From the NCBI GenBank assembly GCA_003162235.1, contig PMMN01000017.1, positions 1 to 5,368 on the forward strand: DNA of 5,368 nt. Direction: 5' to 3'. Positions 1 through 5,368 of the stretch are shown piece after piece. This DNA comes from Actinomycetota bacterium (lineage in GTDB: Bacteria > Actinomycetota > Thermoleophilia > Gaiellales > Gaiellaceae). A program made the translations under genes and the position numbers. The notes beneath the pieces are model-generated. The model was not told the origin of the DNA, did not search any database, and worked only from the letters and a program-made list of their open reading frames with translations. How positions within the stretch are numbered: position 1 is the stretch's first letter; every line of letters starts with the position of its first letter.

Positions 1-563
1 TCCTCGCGCAGGTTGTAGAGCTGAACGTGCTCGAAGAAGAGCACGCAGTTGTCGTCGTAGATCGATGACCAGAGCAGCCCGCGCGCATCCCGAGGCGTGG
101 AGGGATAAACCACCTTGAGACCGGGCACCCCGGCGAACCAGCCCTCGGCCTGCTGCCCGTGCTGGGCCCCCGACGACCAGCCGGCACCGCCCTGCGTGCG
201 CACTGTCAGCGGAACCTTCAGCTGCCCGCCCGACATGTAGCGCTCCTTGGCCGCGTGATTGACGAGTTGCTCCATCGCCAGCGTGAGGAAGTCCTGGTAC
301 ATGATCTCGACGATCGGGCGCATGCCCATCATCGCCGCGCCGATTCCGGCCCCGGTTAGCGCCATCTCCGAGATCGGGGCGTTCCGCACCCGCTCGGGCC
401 CGAACTCGTCGAGCATGCCGAGCGTGACCTTCTGCGAGCCGCCGTGCTCGGCGATGTCCTGACCCATGACGAAGACCTCCGGATCGCGCCTCATCGCTTG
501 TGACATCGCGTCGCGAACGGCCTCGCGGAAGCTGAGCTTGTGCCCGTTCTGAGGATCAGGCAT
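1..563 (-). CDS. 2-oxo acid dehydrogenase E1 component, beta subunit (partial; C-terminal part outside window)
   Basis: This is the N-terminal 187 residues of an E1 beta subunit, which normally has about 325-350. It pairs with the alpha subunit encoded just upstream to form a cytoplasmic thiamine-diphosphate enzyme that decarboxylates a 2-oxo acid (or acetoin) and acylates the lipoyl group of E2. What is present is the pyrimidine-binding transketolase-like domain (about residues 9-183). It shows GQDIAEHGG (34-42), PISEMAL (63-69) with Glu66 as the expected cofactor-activating glutamate, the family motif QHGQ (134-137), and FFEHVQLYN (176-184). The ATG is preceded by GAGG with a 6-base spacer. 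The start lies inside the alpha gene, so the subunits overlap by 8 bases and are probably translationally coupled. The reading frame is intact to the window edge. Family is certain. Substrate is not: pyruvate, branched-chain 2-oxo acid and acetoin dehydrogenases look alike over this region. Confidence 0.95.
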   Translation of the reverse strand, partial: MPDPQNGHKLSFREAVRDAMSQAMRRDPEVFVMGQDIAEHGGSQKVTLGMLDEFGPERVRNAPISEMALTGAGIGAAMMGMRPIVEIMYQDFLTLAMEQLVNHAAKERYMSGGQLKVPLTVRTQGGAGWSSGAQHGQQAEGWFAGVPGLKVVYPSTPRDARGLLWSSIYDDNCVLFFEHVQLYNLRE

Positions 564-1527
564 AGACGTCCTCGAGCAGGTCGCCCGGGTCGGGATCGGG
601 ACTGTGACGGGAGAACTCGACCGCGTCGACCGTGATCGCCTCGGCCTCGCGCTCGAGCTCGGCGAAGTGCTCGTCGGAGACAACCAGGCGCTCGCGCAGC
701 TTGACGATCGGATCCTGAGTCGCCTTCGTCTGCTCGTACTCGGCCCGGTCGCGATACTCCTGCGGGTCGCCGACGTTGTGCGGGGCGAGGCGGTAGGTCT
801 CGGCGACAAGGAAGACCGGCCCCCTTCCCGAGCGGGCGTGGGCGAGCGCCTCGGCGGCGGCGTGGAACACCACCTCGACATCCTGCCCGTCGGCTCTGAG
901 CGCGGTCATGCCGTAGGCGAGCGCCCGCTCGGTGAGATCGGCGATCGGCGAGTGCTGGGCAAAAGGAGTCGATTCGGCCCAGCGGTTGTTCTCGCACAGG
1001 AAGACGACCGGCAGCTTCCAGAGCGCGGCCAGGTTCATGGCCTCGTGGAAGAGACCCGAGCTGGTGGCTCCGTCGCCGAAGAAGGAAACTGCAACGCGCT
1101 CTTCGCCGTGCATCTTGAAGGCCAGAGCGGCCCCGGCCGCGATGCCGAGCGCTCCGCCCACGACTGCACTCGAGCCGAGGTTCCCGCGTTCAACGTCGTA
1201 TAGGTGCATCGAGCCGCCGCGCCCGCGCGAGCAGCCGTCGACCTTGCCGTAGAGCTCGGCCATGACGGTACGTGCCGGCGTACCTATCGCCAGCGCGTGT
1301 GCGTGCGAGCGGTGCGTCGAGGTGATTACGTCGCGGGGTGCGAGAGCGCTACACGCCCCGACGGCGACCGCCTCCTGGCCGATCGCGAGATGGACGAAAC
1401 CGGGGATCTCACCGTCGCGGTAGCGCTCCTCCACGGCCTGCTCGAAATGCCTGATCACGAGCATCCGTGTGAGAAAGCCCTCGAGCTCCTCGGACTGGAG
1501 GGGAGTCTTGAGCTCGAGTTCGGTCAT
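556..1527 (-). CDS. 2-oxo acid dehydrogenase E1 component, alpha subunit (pyruvate / branched-chain / acetoin dehydrogenase type)
   Basis: A complete 323-residue E1 alpha subunit of normal family length. It supplies the diphosphate-binding half of the thiamine-diphosphate site in the alpha2beta2 E1 enzyme. Visible landmarks are HLAIGQEAVAVG (46-57), RGRGGSMHL (101-109), and the thiamine-diphosphate motif from GDG (151-153) to NN (180-181), followed by STP (186-188). The phosphorylation-loop region reads YRLAPHNVGDP (245-255). It keeps the conserved histidine (His250) but has PHN where pyruvate and acetoin enzymes usually have GHS, closer to the PH form of branched-chain-type subunits. An in-frame stop 13 codons upstream (1564-1566), with no other start between, fixes this ATG. 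No Shine-Dalgarno sequence precedes it, so initiation may be leaderless or nearly so. It is first in a minus-strand operon with the beta gene and faces a divergent operon. Substrate cannot be assigned from the sequence alone. Confidence 0.95.
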   Translation of the reverse strand: MTELELKTPLQSEELEGFLTRMLVIRHFEQAVEERYRDGEIPGFVHLAIGQEAVAVGACSALAPRDVITSTHRSHAHALAIGTPARTVMAELYGKVDGCSRGRGGSMHLYDVERGNLGSSAVVGGALGIAAGAALAFKMHGEERVAVSFFGDGATSSGLFHEAMNLAALWKLPVVFLCENNRWAESTPFAQHSPIADLTERALAYGMTALRADGQDVEVVFHAAAEALAHARSGRGPVFLVAETYRLAPHNVGDPQEYRDRAEYEQTKATQDPIVKLRERLVVSDEHFAELEREAEAITVDAVEFSRHSPDPDPGDLLEDVYA

Positions 1528-1583
1528 AGTCGTGCGCTGGTTATGCTGGTCGCGTGGGTGGTATCAGTTCTGGAGGAAACGGT
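1528..1583. promoter_or_regulatory. Divergent intergenic promoter region between the E1 alpha gene and the small-protein operon
   Basis: These 56 bases separate two divergently read genes, so promoters for both should lie here or just inside the flanking genes. The most AT-rich core is around 1540-1547. On the plus strand TATGCT (1542-1547) matches the TATAAT -10 consensus at four of six positions and would start transcription about 30 bases before the ATG at 1584. On the minus strand the overlapping CATAAC (1545-1540) also matches four of six and would start transcription only about 5 bases before the E1 alpha ATG. I see no convincing -35 box on either strand and no clear operator repeat. 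The region is assigned by layout; the individual boxes are weak. Confidence 0.35.
1572..1577 (+). promoter_or_regulatory. Strong Shine-Dalgarno sequence that fixes the ATG at 1584
   Basis: GGAGGA stands seven bases before the ATG at 1584, an ideal distance. An alternative in-frame GTG at 1554 would place this motif inside the coding sequence and has no comparable site in front of it, so the ATG is the better start. Confidence 0.8.
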
Positions 1584-1979
1584 ATGGGGATCGAAAAGAA
1601 TCCGGTAGCTAGCGGTTTTTCCGTGCGCGAGCCGGCGCAAACCCTCGTCTTAGCCTGGAACCGGCTCCTGGAGCGGTTGCCCGACGACTGGAGCCATCTC
1701 TACGCCGAGGTCGAGTTGCGGCCGACCGAGTCTCACGCGGACGTCGCGCTGATCGTCTCGCCGCTCAACCCCGAGCGCTGCGACGGGAGATCGGCCTTCC
1801 GCTTCCGCGTTGGCCGCAACTTCGGCTACGGCGCCGCGCCCGAGATGGCCAGGCGCTGCCTCGAACGGCTCGACGAGGCCCGGATCCCGGGCCGTCTGCA
1901 CCTGTTGCAGCTGCTCGCCGAGAAGCGACCGGTGGAGACCCAGGGCCCCGTCTGGCGACTCGGGGGGCGCTCTCTGTGA
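1584..1979 (+). CDS. Uncharacterised 131-residue protein, first gene of a three-gene operon
   Basis: I do not recognise this protein. It has no signal peptide, membrane segment or metal-binding cluster, so it is probably soluble and cytoplasmic. Residues 17-33 look helical. Strand-like stretches follow at about 41-47 (AEVELRP), 53-60 (DVALIVSP) and 71-78 (AFRFRVGR), then a helix at 84-100 and a final hydrophobic/charged stretch at 103-127 ending GPVWRLGG, suggesting a small alpha/beta fold. Clusters that may be conserved are DDW (34-36), SPLNP (59-63), and RVGRNFGYGAAP (75-86). The ATG has a strong ribosome-binding site; an in-frame GTG 30 bases earlier is less likely. Its TGA lies within GTGA, which also starts the next gene, so the two are likely translationally coupled and may act together. 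That it is a real gene is well supported by the ribosome-binding site and coupling; its function is unknown. Confidence 0.75.
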   Translation: MGIEKNPVASGFSVREPAQTLVLAWNRLLERLPDDWSHLYAEVELRPTESHADVALIVSPLNPERCDGRSAFRFRVGRNFGYGAAPEMARRCLERLDEARIPGRLHLLQLLAEKRPVETQGPVWRLGGRSL

Positions 1980-2287
1980 GCGATCCGGTCTCCTGGCTCT
2001 TGGTCAGGAGAAGTTGGCAGGTGGTCGCCTCCGACGGGGTGATCGTGGGCCGGATCGGCGCCGTCCGCGGTGAGCCGGTCAAGGACATCTTCAACGGCGT
2101 CGTTGTCCGGACGAAAGCCGCGCCGCCCCGGTACGTCCCTGCCGAGCTGATCGAGAAGATCGTGTCGGACGAGGTGGTGCTCAGGCTGAGCGCCAACGAG
2201 TTCGAAGCCCTCCCTCCCGAACCGAAACGTCCGCTGGCGCCGAACCTTTCTATCTCGGAGGTCTTACGGCGTTTCGGGTTACGATGA
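1976..2287 (+). CDS. Uncharacterised 103-residue protein, PRC-barrel-like, first of two tandem paralogues
   Basis: A small soluble protein whose first 79 residues match the next gene at about 30 positions (hand alignment, one gap). Shared landmarks are VSWL (5-8), Trp14, ASDG (18-21), Gly25, DIF (37-39), PRYVP (51-55) and a closing FEAL (76-79). A glycine-turn strand, a D-I-F-x-G turn, then P-R-Y-V-P and alternating V-x-L strands resemble the PRC-barrel class of small beta barrels. That is inference from pattern, not a confirmed domain. The tail (80-103) is proline-rich, then forms a short basic helix ending RRFGLR. The GTG start overlaps the stop of the preceding gene by four bases (GTGA). 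There is no strong Shine-Dalgarno beyond a run of six G at 1962-1967, so translation probably depends on coupling. No function can be assigned; PRC barrels occur in a ribosome maturation factor, photosynthetic reaction centres and many orphan proteins. Confidence 0.75.
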   Translation: MSDPVSWLLVRRSWQVVASDGVIVGRIGAVRGEPVKDIFNGVVVRTKAAPPRYVPAELIEKIVSDEVVLRLSANEFEALPPEPKRPLAPNLSISEVLRRFGLR

Positions 2288-2296
2288 GGAGTACCT

Positions 2297-2644
2297 ATGA
2301 GTGAGATCGTTTCCTGGCTGATGATCGAGAAGGGCTGGCGCGTGATCGCTTCGGACGGCGGTGCGCTCGGCCACGTCGACGAGATCACCGGCGACAGCGC
2401 CGAAGACATCTTCGATGGTCTCGCGGTCGATCCGAGTCTCCGCGAGGGACCGCGCTATGTCCCCTCTGATCTGGTCGGGGAGATCAGGCAAGGGGTCGTC
2501 AAGCTCACCGTTACCCACGCCCAGTTCGAGCGGCTCGAGAGATTCAAGGAGCCGCCGGAAAGCATCGAGATCGGACCGGAAGGAGCCTCCCGCTCGCAGC
2601 GACTCACCGCGTCGTTCCGAAATCTGTTTCGCCGGCGCCGTTAG
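2297..2644 (+). CDS. Uncharacterised 115-residue protein, PRC-barrel-like, second tandem paralogue
   Basis: Paralogue of the preceding gene and last in the operon. It repeats the same frame: VSWL (5-8), Trp14, ASDG (18-21), Gly25, DIF (38-40), PRYVP (52-56), V-x-L strands (67-72) and FERL (77-80). The pattern suggests a PRC-barrel-like beta barrel, by inference only. The tail differs from its sister: residues 81-97 are acidic and proline-containing, followed by a basic, partly amphipathic end (98-115) finishing in four arginines, which could bind nucleic acid, an acidic partner or a membrane surface. GAGGAG at 2286-2291 lies five bases before the ATG, so it is probably translated independently of its neighbour, nine bases upstream. 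Its TAG stop directly abuts the stop codon of convergent pheT. Coding status is well supported by the ribosome-binding site and the paralogy; function is unknown. Confidence 0.8.
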   Translation: MSEIVSWLMIEKGWRVIASDGGALGHVDEITGDSAEDIFDGLAVDPSLREGPRYVPSDLVGEIRQGVVKLTVTHAQFERLERFKEPPESIEIGPEGASRSQRLTASFRNLFRRRR

Positions 2645-4945
2645 CTAGGCGCGAAGCGTTGCGCCAAAGAGCTCGCCAAGCGCCCCCACGATCTTCTCGC
2701 GCAGCGCCGCCGCGTCCTCGTCCGAAAGCGTGCGATCGGATGACTGGAAGGCAACCGCAAAGGTGATCGATTTCTTGCCCTCGCCCACCTGGTGTCCGCG
2801 GTAGACGTCGCTGACGTCCATTCGCCGCAATTCCACGCCAACCGCCTCGCGCGCCGCCTCGATCATCGACCCCGCGGCAACCTCGTCGGCGACGACGAAG
2901 GAGAGATCCTGCTTCACAGCCGGGTAGGAGATGACGTCCTCGTACACGACGACGTCTCGAGCGACCTCGGAGAGCGCGCCGAGATCGAGCTCGAACACAC
3001 CCCACTCTCCCGGGGCAAGCTCGGGATTCAGTTCGCCGACCCAGCCCGCCGCGCCGGCACGAGCCGCCTTACGCGGATGCATGAACGGCAGCCCACTCGC
3101 CGGCTCGAAGCTCGGCTCGGGGGCGGCGAGTGCCCGGTGTAGCGCCTCGACAGCACCCTTGGCACGAGCGAAACCGCCCCGGGTCAGGCCGGCGATGCGC
3201 ACCGGCTCGTCGGGCAGCTCGTCCTCGCCGGGCAGATAGACGTGTGCGATCTCGAACAACGCGATCTCCTCGTTGCCGGCGTCGAGGTTGCGCTGGAGCG
3301 AGCGAATGAGTCCCTCCACGAGCGTCGTGCGCAGGAGCGCGTGCTCGGCCGAGAGGGGATCGGGCAGCCTGATCGCACGCGGATCGGGATCGCTGTCCAC
3401 GAGCGAGTAGGTGCAGGCCTCGACGAAGCCGATGCCGCTGAGCGTGTCCTCGATCCGGCGGCGCAGGCGCTGCTCGCGGGTCAGCCGCCCCCACATCGCC
3501 CGGCGCGCGGGCAGAGTGAAGGGAATCTCGTCTAGATGAACGCGGGCGATCTCTTCGACCAGATCGACCTCGCGGGTAACGTCGCGGGCGCGGAAGGTGG
3601 GGACGGTCACGGTCCAGTCCTTCGCCACCTCGAAACCGAAGCGCTCGAGCAGTCCGCGCTGCTCCTCGGGAGGAATCGAGACTCCGTTCAGCTCGTCGGC
3701 GCGCTCGGGGCGGAAGCGGATGACCGGCGGCTTGAGCAGCTCGCCCTGAATATCGGTGTGCCCGACCCAGCGAGCGCCAGAGAGCTTCACCATCAGCTCC
3801 GTCGCCAGCTTCGCCGCCTGACCTGCGAGATAGGGATCGACGCCCTTCTCCCAACGGCTCGAGCCTTCGGTGCGCAGCTTCAGCCTCTCCGAGCTCTCGA
3901 GGATCCCGACCGGCTCGAAGTTGGCCGACTCGAGCAGAATCGAGTTGCTGTCGTCACCGACCTCGCTCTCCTCGCCGCCCATGATCCCGGCGATGGCGAC
4001 CGGTTTGGCCACATCTGCGATCACCAGGTCACGCGGATCGAGCACGCGATCTACGCCGTCGAGGGTTCGCATCTGCTCGCCCGGACCGGCGCGGCGCACA
4101 ATGAGCCTGCCCTCGGCCAGGCGCTCGAGGTCGAAGGCGTGGAGCGGGTTTCCGAGCGCCAGCATGACATAGTTGGTGATGTCGACCACATTCGAGATTG
4201 GGCGCATGCCGGCGCCGATCAGGCGTGCTTTCAACCAGGGCGGCGAATGGCCTATCTTCACGTCGCGGAAGAGGCGCCCGACGTAACGCGGACAGCCACC
4301 TGTGTCCTCGACGCTGATCTGCACCGGATCGTCGCCGACCAGCTCGGGGTCGGTGCCGGGCGGCGGCGCCAGCTCGAGTCGGTAGAGCGCGGCGATCTCC
4401 CGTGCCAGGCCGTAGACCGCGAGCAGGTCGGGCCGGTTGCCCGTCACTTCGAGCTCGAGGACCGGCTCGCCGAGGGCGAAGAGGTCGGAGAGAAGCGCGC
4501 CCGGTGCCCAGTCGTCGGGTAGAAGCAGGATGCCCGAGTGATCATGGCCGAGCTCGAGCTCGCGCTCGGACATGATCATTCCCTCCGAGACCTCCCCCCT
4601 CAGCTTGACCCGCTCCAGCTTCATCCCGCCCGGAACCACCGCGCCGGGCAGCCCAACCGCAACCGTCGCGCCTGCGCCGAAGTTCCAGGCGCCGCAGACG
4701 ATCTGGCGCGGCTCCGGTTCGCCCACGTCGACTTTGCAGAGCTGCAGGCGATCGGCGTTCGGATGCTTTCCGGCCTCGAGCACGCGTCCGACGCGGAAGT
4801 TCTCGAAGTTGCCGTCGAAATCGGATACGCCGCGCCAGGAAACGCGCTCGACCTCGGCCGTGGTGACAGCGAGCCGGGCGGCGACCTCCTCGGCGGAAGC
4901 CTCGATCGGGACGTATTCGCGGAGCCAGGTGTAAGGAACTTTCAT
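2645..4945 (-). CDS. pheT: Phenylalanyl-tRNA synthetase, beta subunit
   Basis: A complete 766-residue beta subunit of the alpha2beta2 enzyme that charges tRNA-Phe with phenylalanine in the cytoplasm; this subunit binds tRNA and edits mischarged Tyr. It starts with the family N-terminus MKVPYTWLREYV. Next come the EMAP-II-like OB domain (about 40-150; HPNADRLQLCKV at 61-72), the B3/B4 editing domain (about 208-370; VVDITNYV at 253-260, LHAFD at 268-272, AGIMGG at 319-324, LLESANF at 337-343), the B5 domain (about 408-478; DVTREVDLVEE at 455-465), the catalytic-like core (about 480-660), and the FDX-ACB anticodon-binding domain (about 674-766; DVYRGHQVGEG at 713-723). E. coli PheT has 795 residues; part of the difference is a shorter loop near 586-597. 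The ATG at 4945 is chosen over an upstream in-frame ATG at 5005, which would add 20 atypical residues inside pheS. It begins one base after the pheS stop without a clear Shine-Dalgarno, consistent with coupling. Confidence 0.98.
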   Translation of the reverse strand: MKVPYTWLREYVPIEASAEEVAARLAVTTAEVERVSWRGVSDFDGNFENFRVGRVLEAGKHPNADRLQLCKVDVGEPEPRQIVCGAWNFGAGATVAVGLPGAVVPGGMKLERVKLRGEVSEGMIMSERELELGHDHSGILLLPDDWAPGALLSDLFALGEPVLELEVTGNRPDLLAVYGLAREIAALYRLELAPPPGTDPELVGDDPVQISVEDTGGCPRYVGRLFRDVKIGHSPPWLKARLIGAGMRPISNVVDITNYVMLALGNPLHAFDLERLAEGRLIVRRAGPGEQMRTLDGVDRVLDPRDLVIADVAKPVAIAGIMGGEESEVGDDSNSILLESANFEPVGILESSERLKLRTEGSSRWEKGVDPYLAGQAAKLATELMVKLSGARWVGHTDIQGELLKPPVIRFRPERADELNGVSIPPEEQRGLLERFGFEVAKDWTVTVPTFRARDVTREVDLVEEIARVHLDEIPFTLPARRAMWGRLTREQRLRRRIEDTLSGIGFVEACTYSLVDSDPDPRAIRLPDPLSAEHALLRTTLVEGLIRSLQRNLDAGNEEIALFEIAHVYLPGEDELPDEPVRIAGLTRGGFARAKGAVEALHRALAAPEPSFEPASGLPFMHPRKAARAGAAGWVGELNPELAPGEWGVFELDLGALSEVARDVVVYEDVISYPAVKQDLSFVVADEVAAGSMIEAAREAVGVELRRMDVSDVYRGHQVGEGKKSITFAVAFQSSDRTLSDEDAAALREKIVGALGELFGATLRA
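2648..2665. terminator. Weak hairpin just past the convergent stop codons, possible bidirectional terminator
   Basis: GGCGC (2648-2652) can pair with GCGCC (2661-2665). On the plus strand the stem extends by a G-U and an A-U pair to close a four-base loop. The hairpin starts four bases after the plus-strand stop and immediately precedes the pheT stop on the other strand. GGCGC can alternatively pair with GCGCC at 2635-2639, giving a loop that contains both stop codons. Neither form has a T-run on either strand, so as an intrinsic terminator it is doubtful. Confidence 0.2.
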
Positions 4946-4946
4946 C

Positions 4947-5368
4947 TTAAAACTGGCGCGAGAAGCGCAGGTCGTTCTCCCAGAGGAGACGGATGTCCGG
5001 GACACGGTGGCGAAGCAGGGCTATTCGCTCCAGCCCGAGCCCGAAGGCAAAGCCGGAAACCTCTTCGGGGTCGTAGCCGACGAACTCGAGCACGTTCGGA
5101 TCGACAATGCCGGCGCCGCCCATCTCGATCCAGCCGGATTGCTTGCAGACCGGGCAGCCCGCTCCGTCGCACATGTGGCAAGAGACGTCGGGCTCGATCG
5201 AGGGTTCGGTGAAGGGGAAGAAGTGGGTGCGGAAGCGCAGCTCGCGCTTCTCGCCGAAGAGGGCACGCATCAGATGCAGGAGCGTCCCCTTGAGATCGGC
5301 GAGCGAGATGCCGCGGTCGACCGCCAGTCCCTCGACCTGGTGGAAGACCGGGCTGTGGGTTGCGTCGG
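4947..5368 (-). CDS. pheS: Phenylalanyl-tRNA synthetase, alpha subunit (partial; N-terminal part outside window)
   Basis: The C-terminal 139 residues of the catalytic alpha subunit (full length usually about 330-350), which activates phenylalanine with ATP and transfers it to tRNA-Phe. The fragment begins in the class II synthetase core with [14 protein letters not shown] (fragment residues 1-14, motif 2 region). It continues through FFPFTEPS (49-56) and ends with motif 3, [11 protein letters not shown] (105-115), containing the phenylalanine-pocket alanine and the ATP-binding arginine, then the typical tail [10 protein letters not shown]. Between these lies a Cys-x2-Cys-x4-Cys-x2-Cys knuckle (Cys63, 66, 71, 74), a variant I recall from some other bacterial PheS lineages and absent from E. 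coli; it probably binds zinc. The frame is open to the right edge, so no start codon is present here. The TAA stop is followed after one base by the pheT start, the classic pheST operon. Confidence 0.98.
   Translation of the reverse strand, partial: DATHSPVFHQVEGLAVDRGISLADLKGTLLHLMRALFGEKRELRFRTHFFPFTEPSIEPDVSCHMCDGAGCPVCKQSGWIEMGGAGIVDPNVLEFVGYDPEEVSGFAFGLGLERIALLRHRVPDIRLLWENDLRFSRQF

Noticed and set aside
604..1203. Plus-strand open frame of 199 codons opposite the E1 alpha gene
   Set aside because: It is a frame shadow of the E1 alpha coding sequence on the other strand; composition reflects complementary codons and no family is recognisable.
1554..1583. Upstream GTG start for the 131-residue protein, adding MGGISSGGNG
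   Set aside because: The extension contains the Shine-Dalgarno sequence for the ATG at 1584 and is low-complexity; the GTG itself has no good ribosome-binding site.
1605..1621. CCG...CGG followed by five T early in the 131-residue gene, resembling an attenuator
   Set aside because: The stem is only three base pairs with no further pairing, too weak to terminate transcription, and it lies inside a coding sequence.
1765..2409. Minus-strand open frame of 214 codons across the small-protein operon
   Set aside because: The plus-strand genes have good ribosome-binding sites, tight coupling and mutual homology; the minus-strand frame is low-complexity Ser/Arg/Pro-rich and crosses gene boundaries.
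2633..2640. Eight-base palindrome CGGCGCCG near the end of the 115-residue gene
   Set aside because: It falls on arginine-rich codons at the C-terminus in GC-rich DNA, where such palindromes arise often by chance; no second copy was seen nearby.
3536..4522. Long plus-strand open frame of 328 codons opposite pheT
   Set aside because: It lies fully antisense to the B3/B4, B5 and core domains of a clearly conserved pheT, has no recognisable protein motif, and long antisense frames are expected in high-GC coding DNA.
4946..5005. Longer pheT start at 5005 adding 20 residues
   Set aside because: The family N-terminus MKVPYTWLREYV begins exactly at 4945, and the extension would overlap the conserved C-terminus of pheS.

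Overview
This GC-rich window (about two-thirds G+C by eye) looks like ordinary bacterial chromosome, most likely from a high-GC actinobacterium. Class Thermoleophilia is my best guess from the style of the proteins, but no taxonomic marker here proves it. Genes are tightly packed: stop and start codons overlap or nearly touch, and the only noncoding gap longer than about 10 bases is a 56-base divergent promoter region. There are no tRNA or rRNA genes, CRISPR arrays, insertion sequences or phage genes.

Region 1 (1-1527, minus strand) holds the two subunits of a thiamine-diphosphate-dependent 2-oxo acid dehydrogenase E1 component. The alpha gene is complete and overlaps the start of the beta gene by 8 bases; beta runs off the left edge. 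Together they form the alpha2beta2 E1 enzyme that decarboxylates a 2-oxo acid (pyruvate, a branched-chain 2-oxo acid) or acetoin and passes the acyl group to a lipoyl E2 protein. E2 is not in the window and may lie beyond the left edge.

Region 2 (1528-2644, plus strand) is a divergent three-gene operon of small proteins with no assigned function. The first is a 131-residue orphan. A GTGA overlap couples it to the second, a 103-residue protein; nine bases later comes a 115-residue paralogue of the second. The paralogues share about 30 of 79 aligned residues and have a pattern suggesting a small PRC-barrel-like beta barrel. This is the least understood part of the window.

Region 3 (2645-5368, minus strand) is pheS-pheT, encoding the alpha (partial) and beta (complete) subunits of phenylalanyl-tRNA synthetase, one base apart. 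pheT converges on the small-protein operon with no spacer: the two stop codons abut. PheS carries a four-cysteine knuckle, and PheT is a somewhat compact version of its family.

I see no convincing new biological system. The best candidates for follow-up are the tandem barrel-like paralogues with their orphan partner, the stop-to-stop junction, and the apparently near-leaderless E1 alpha gene.
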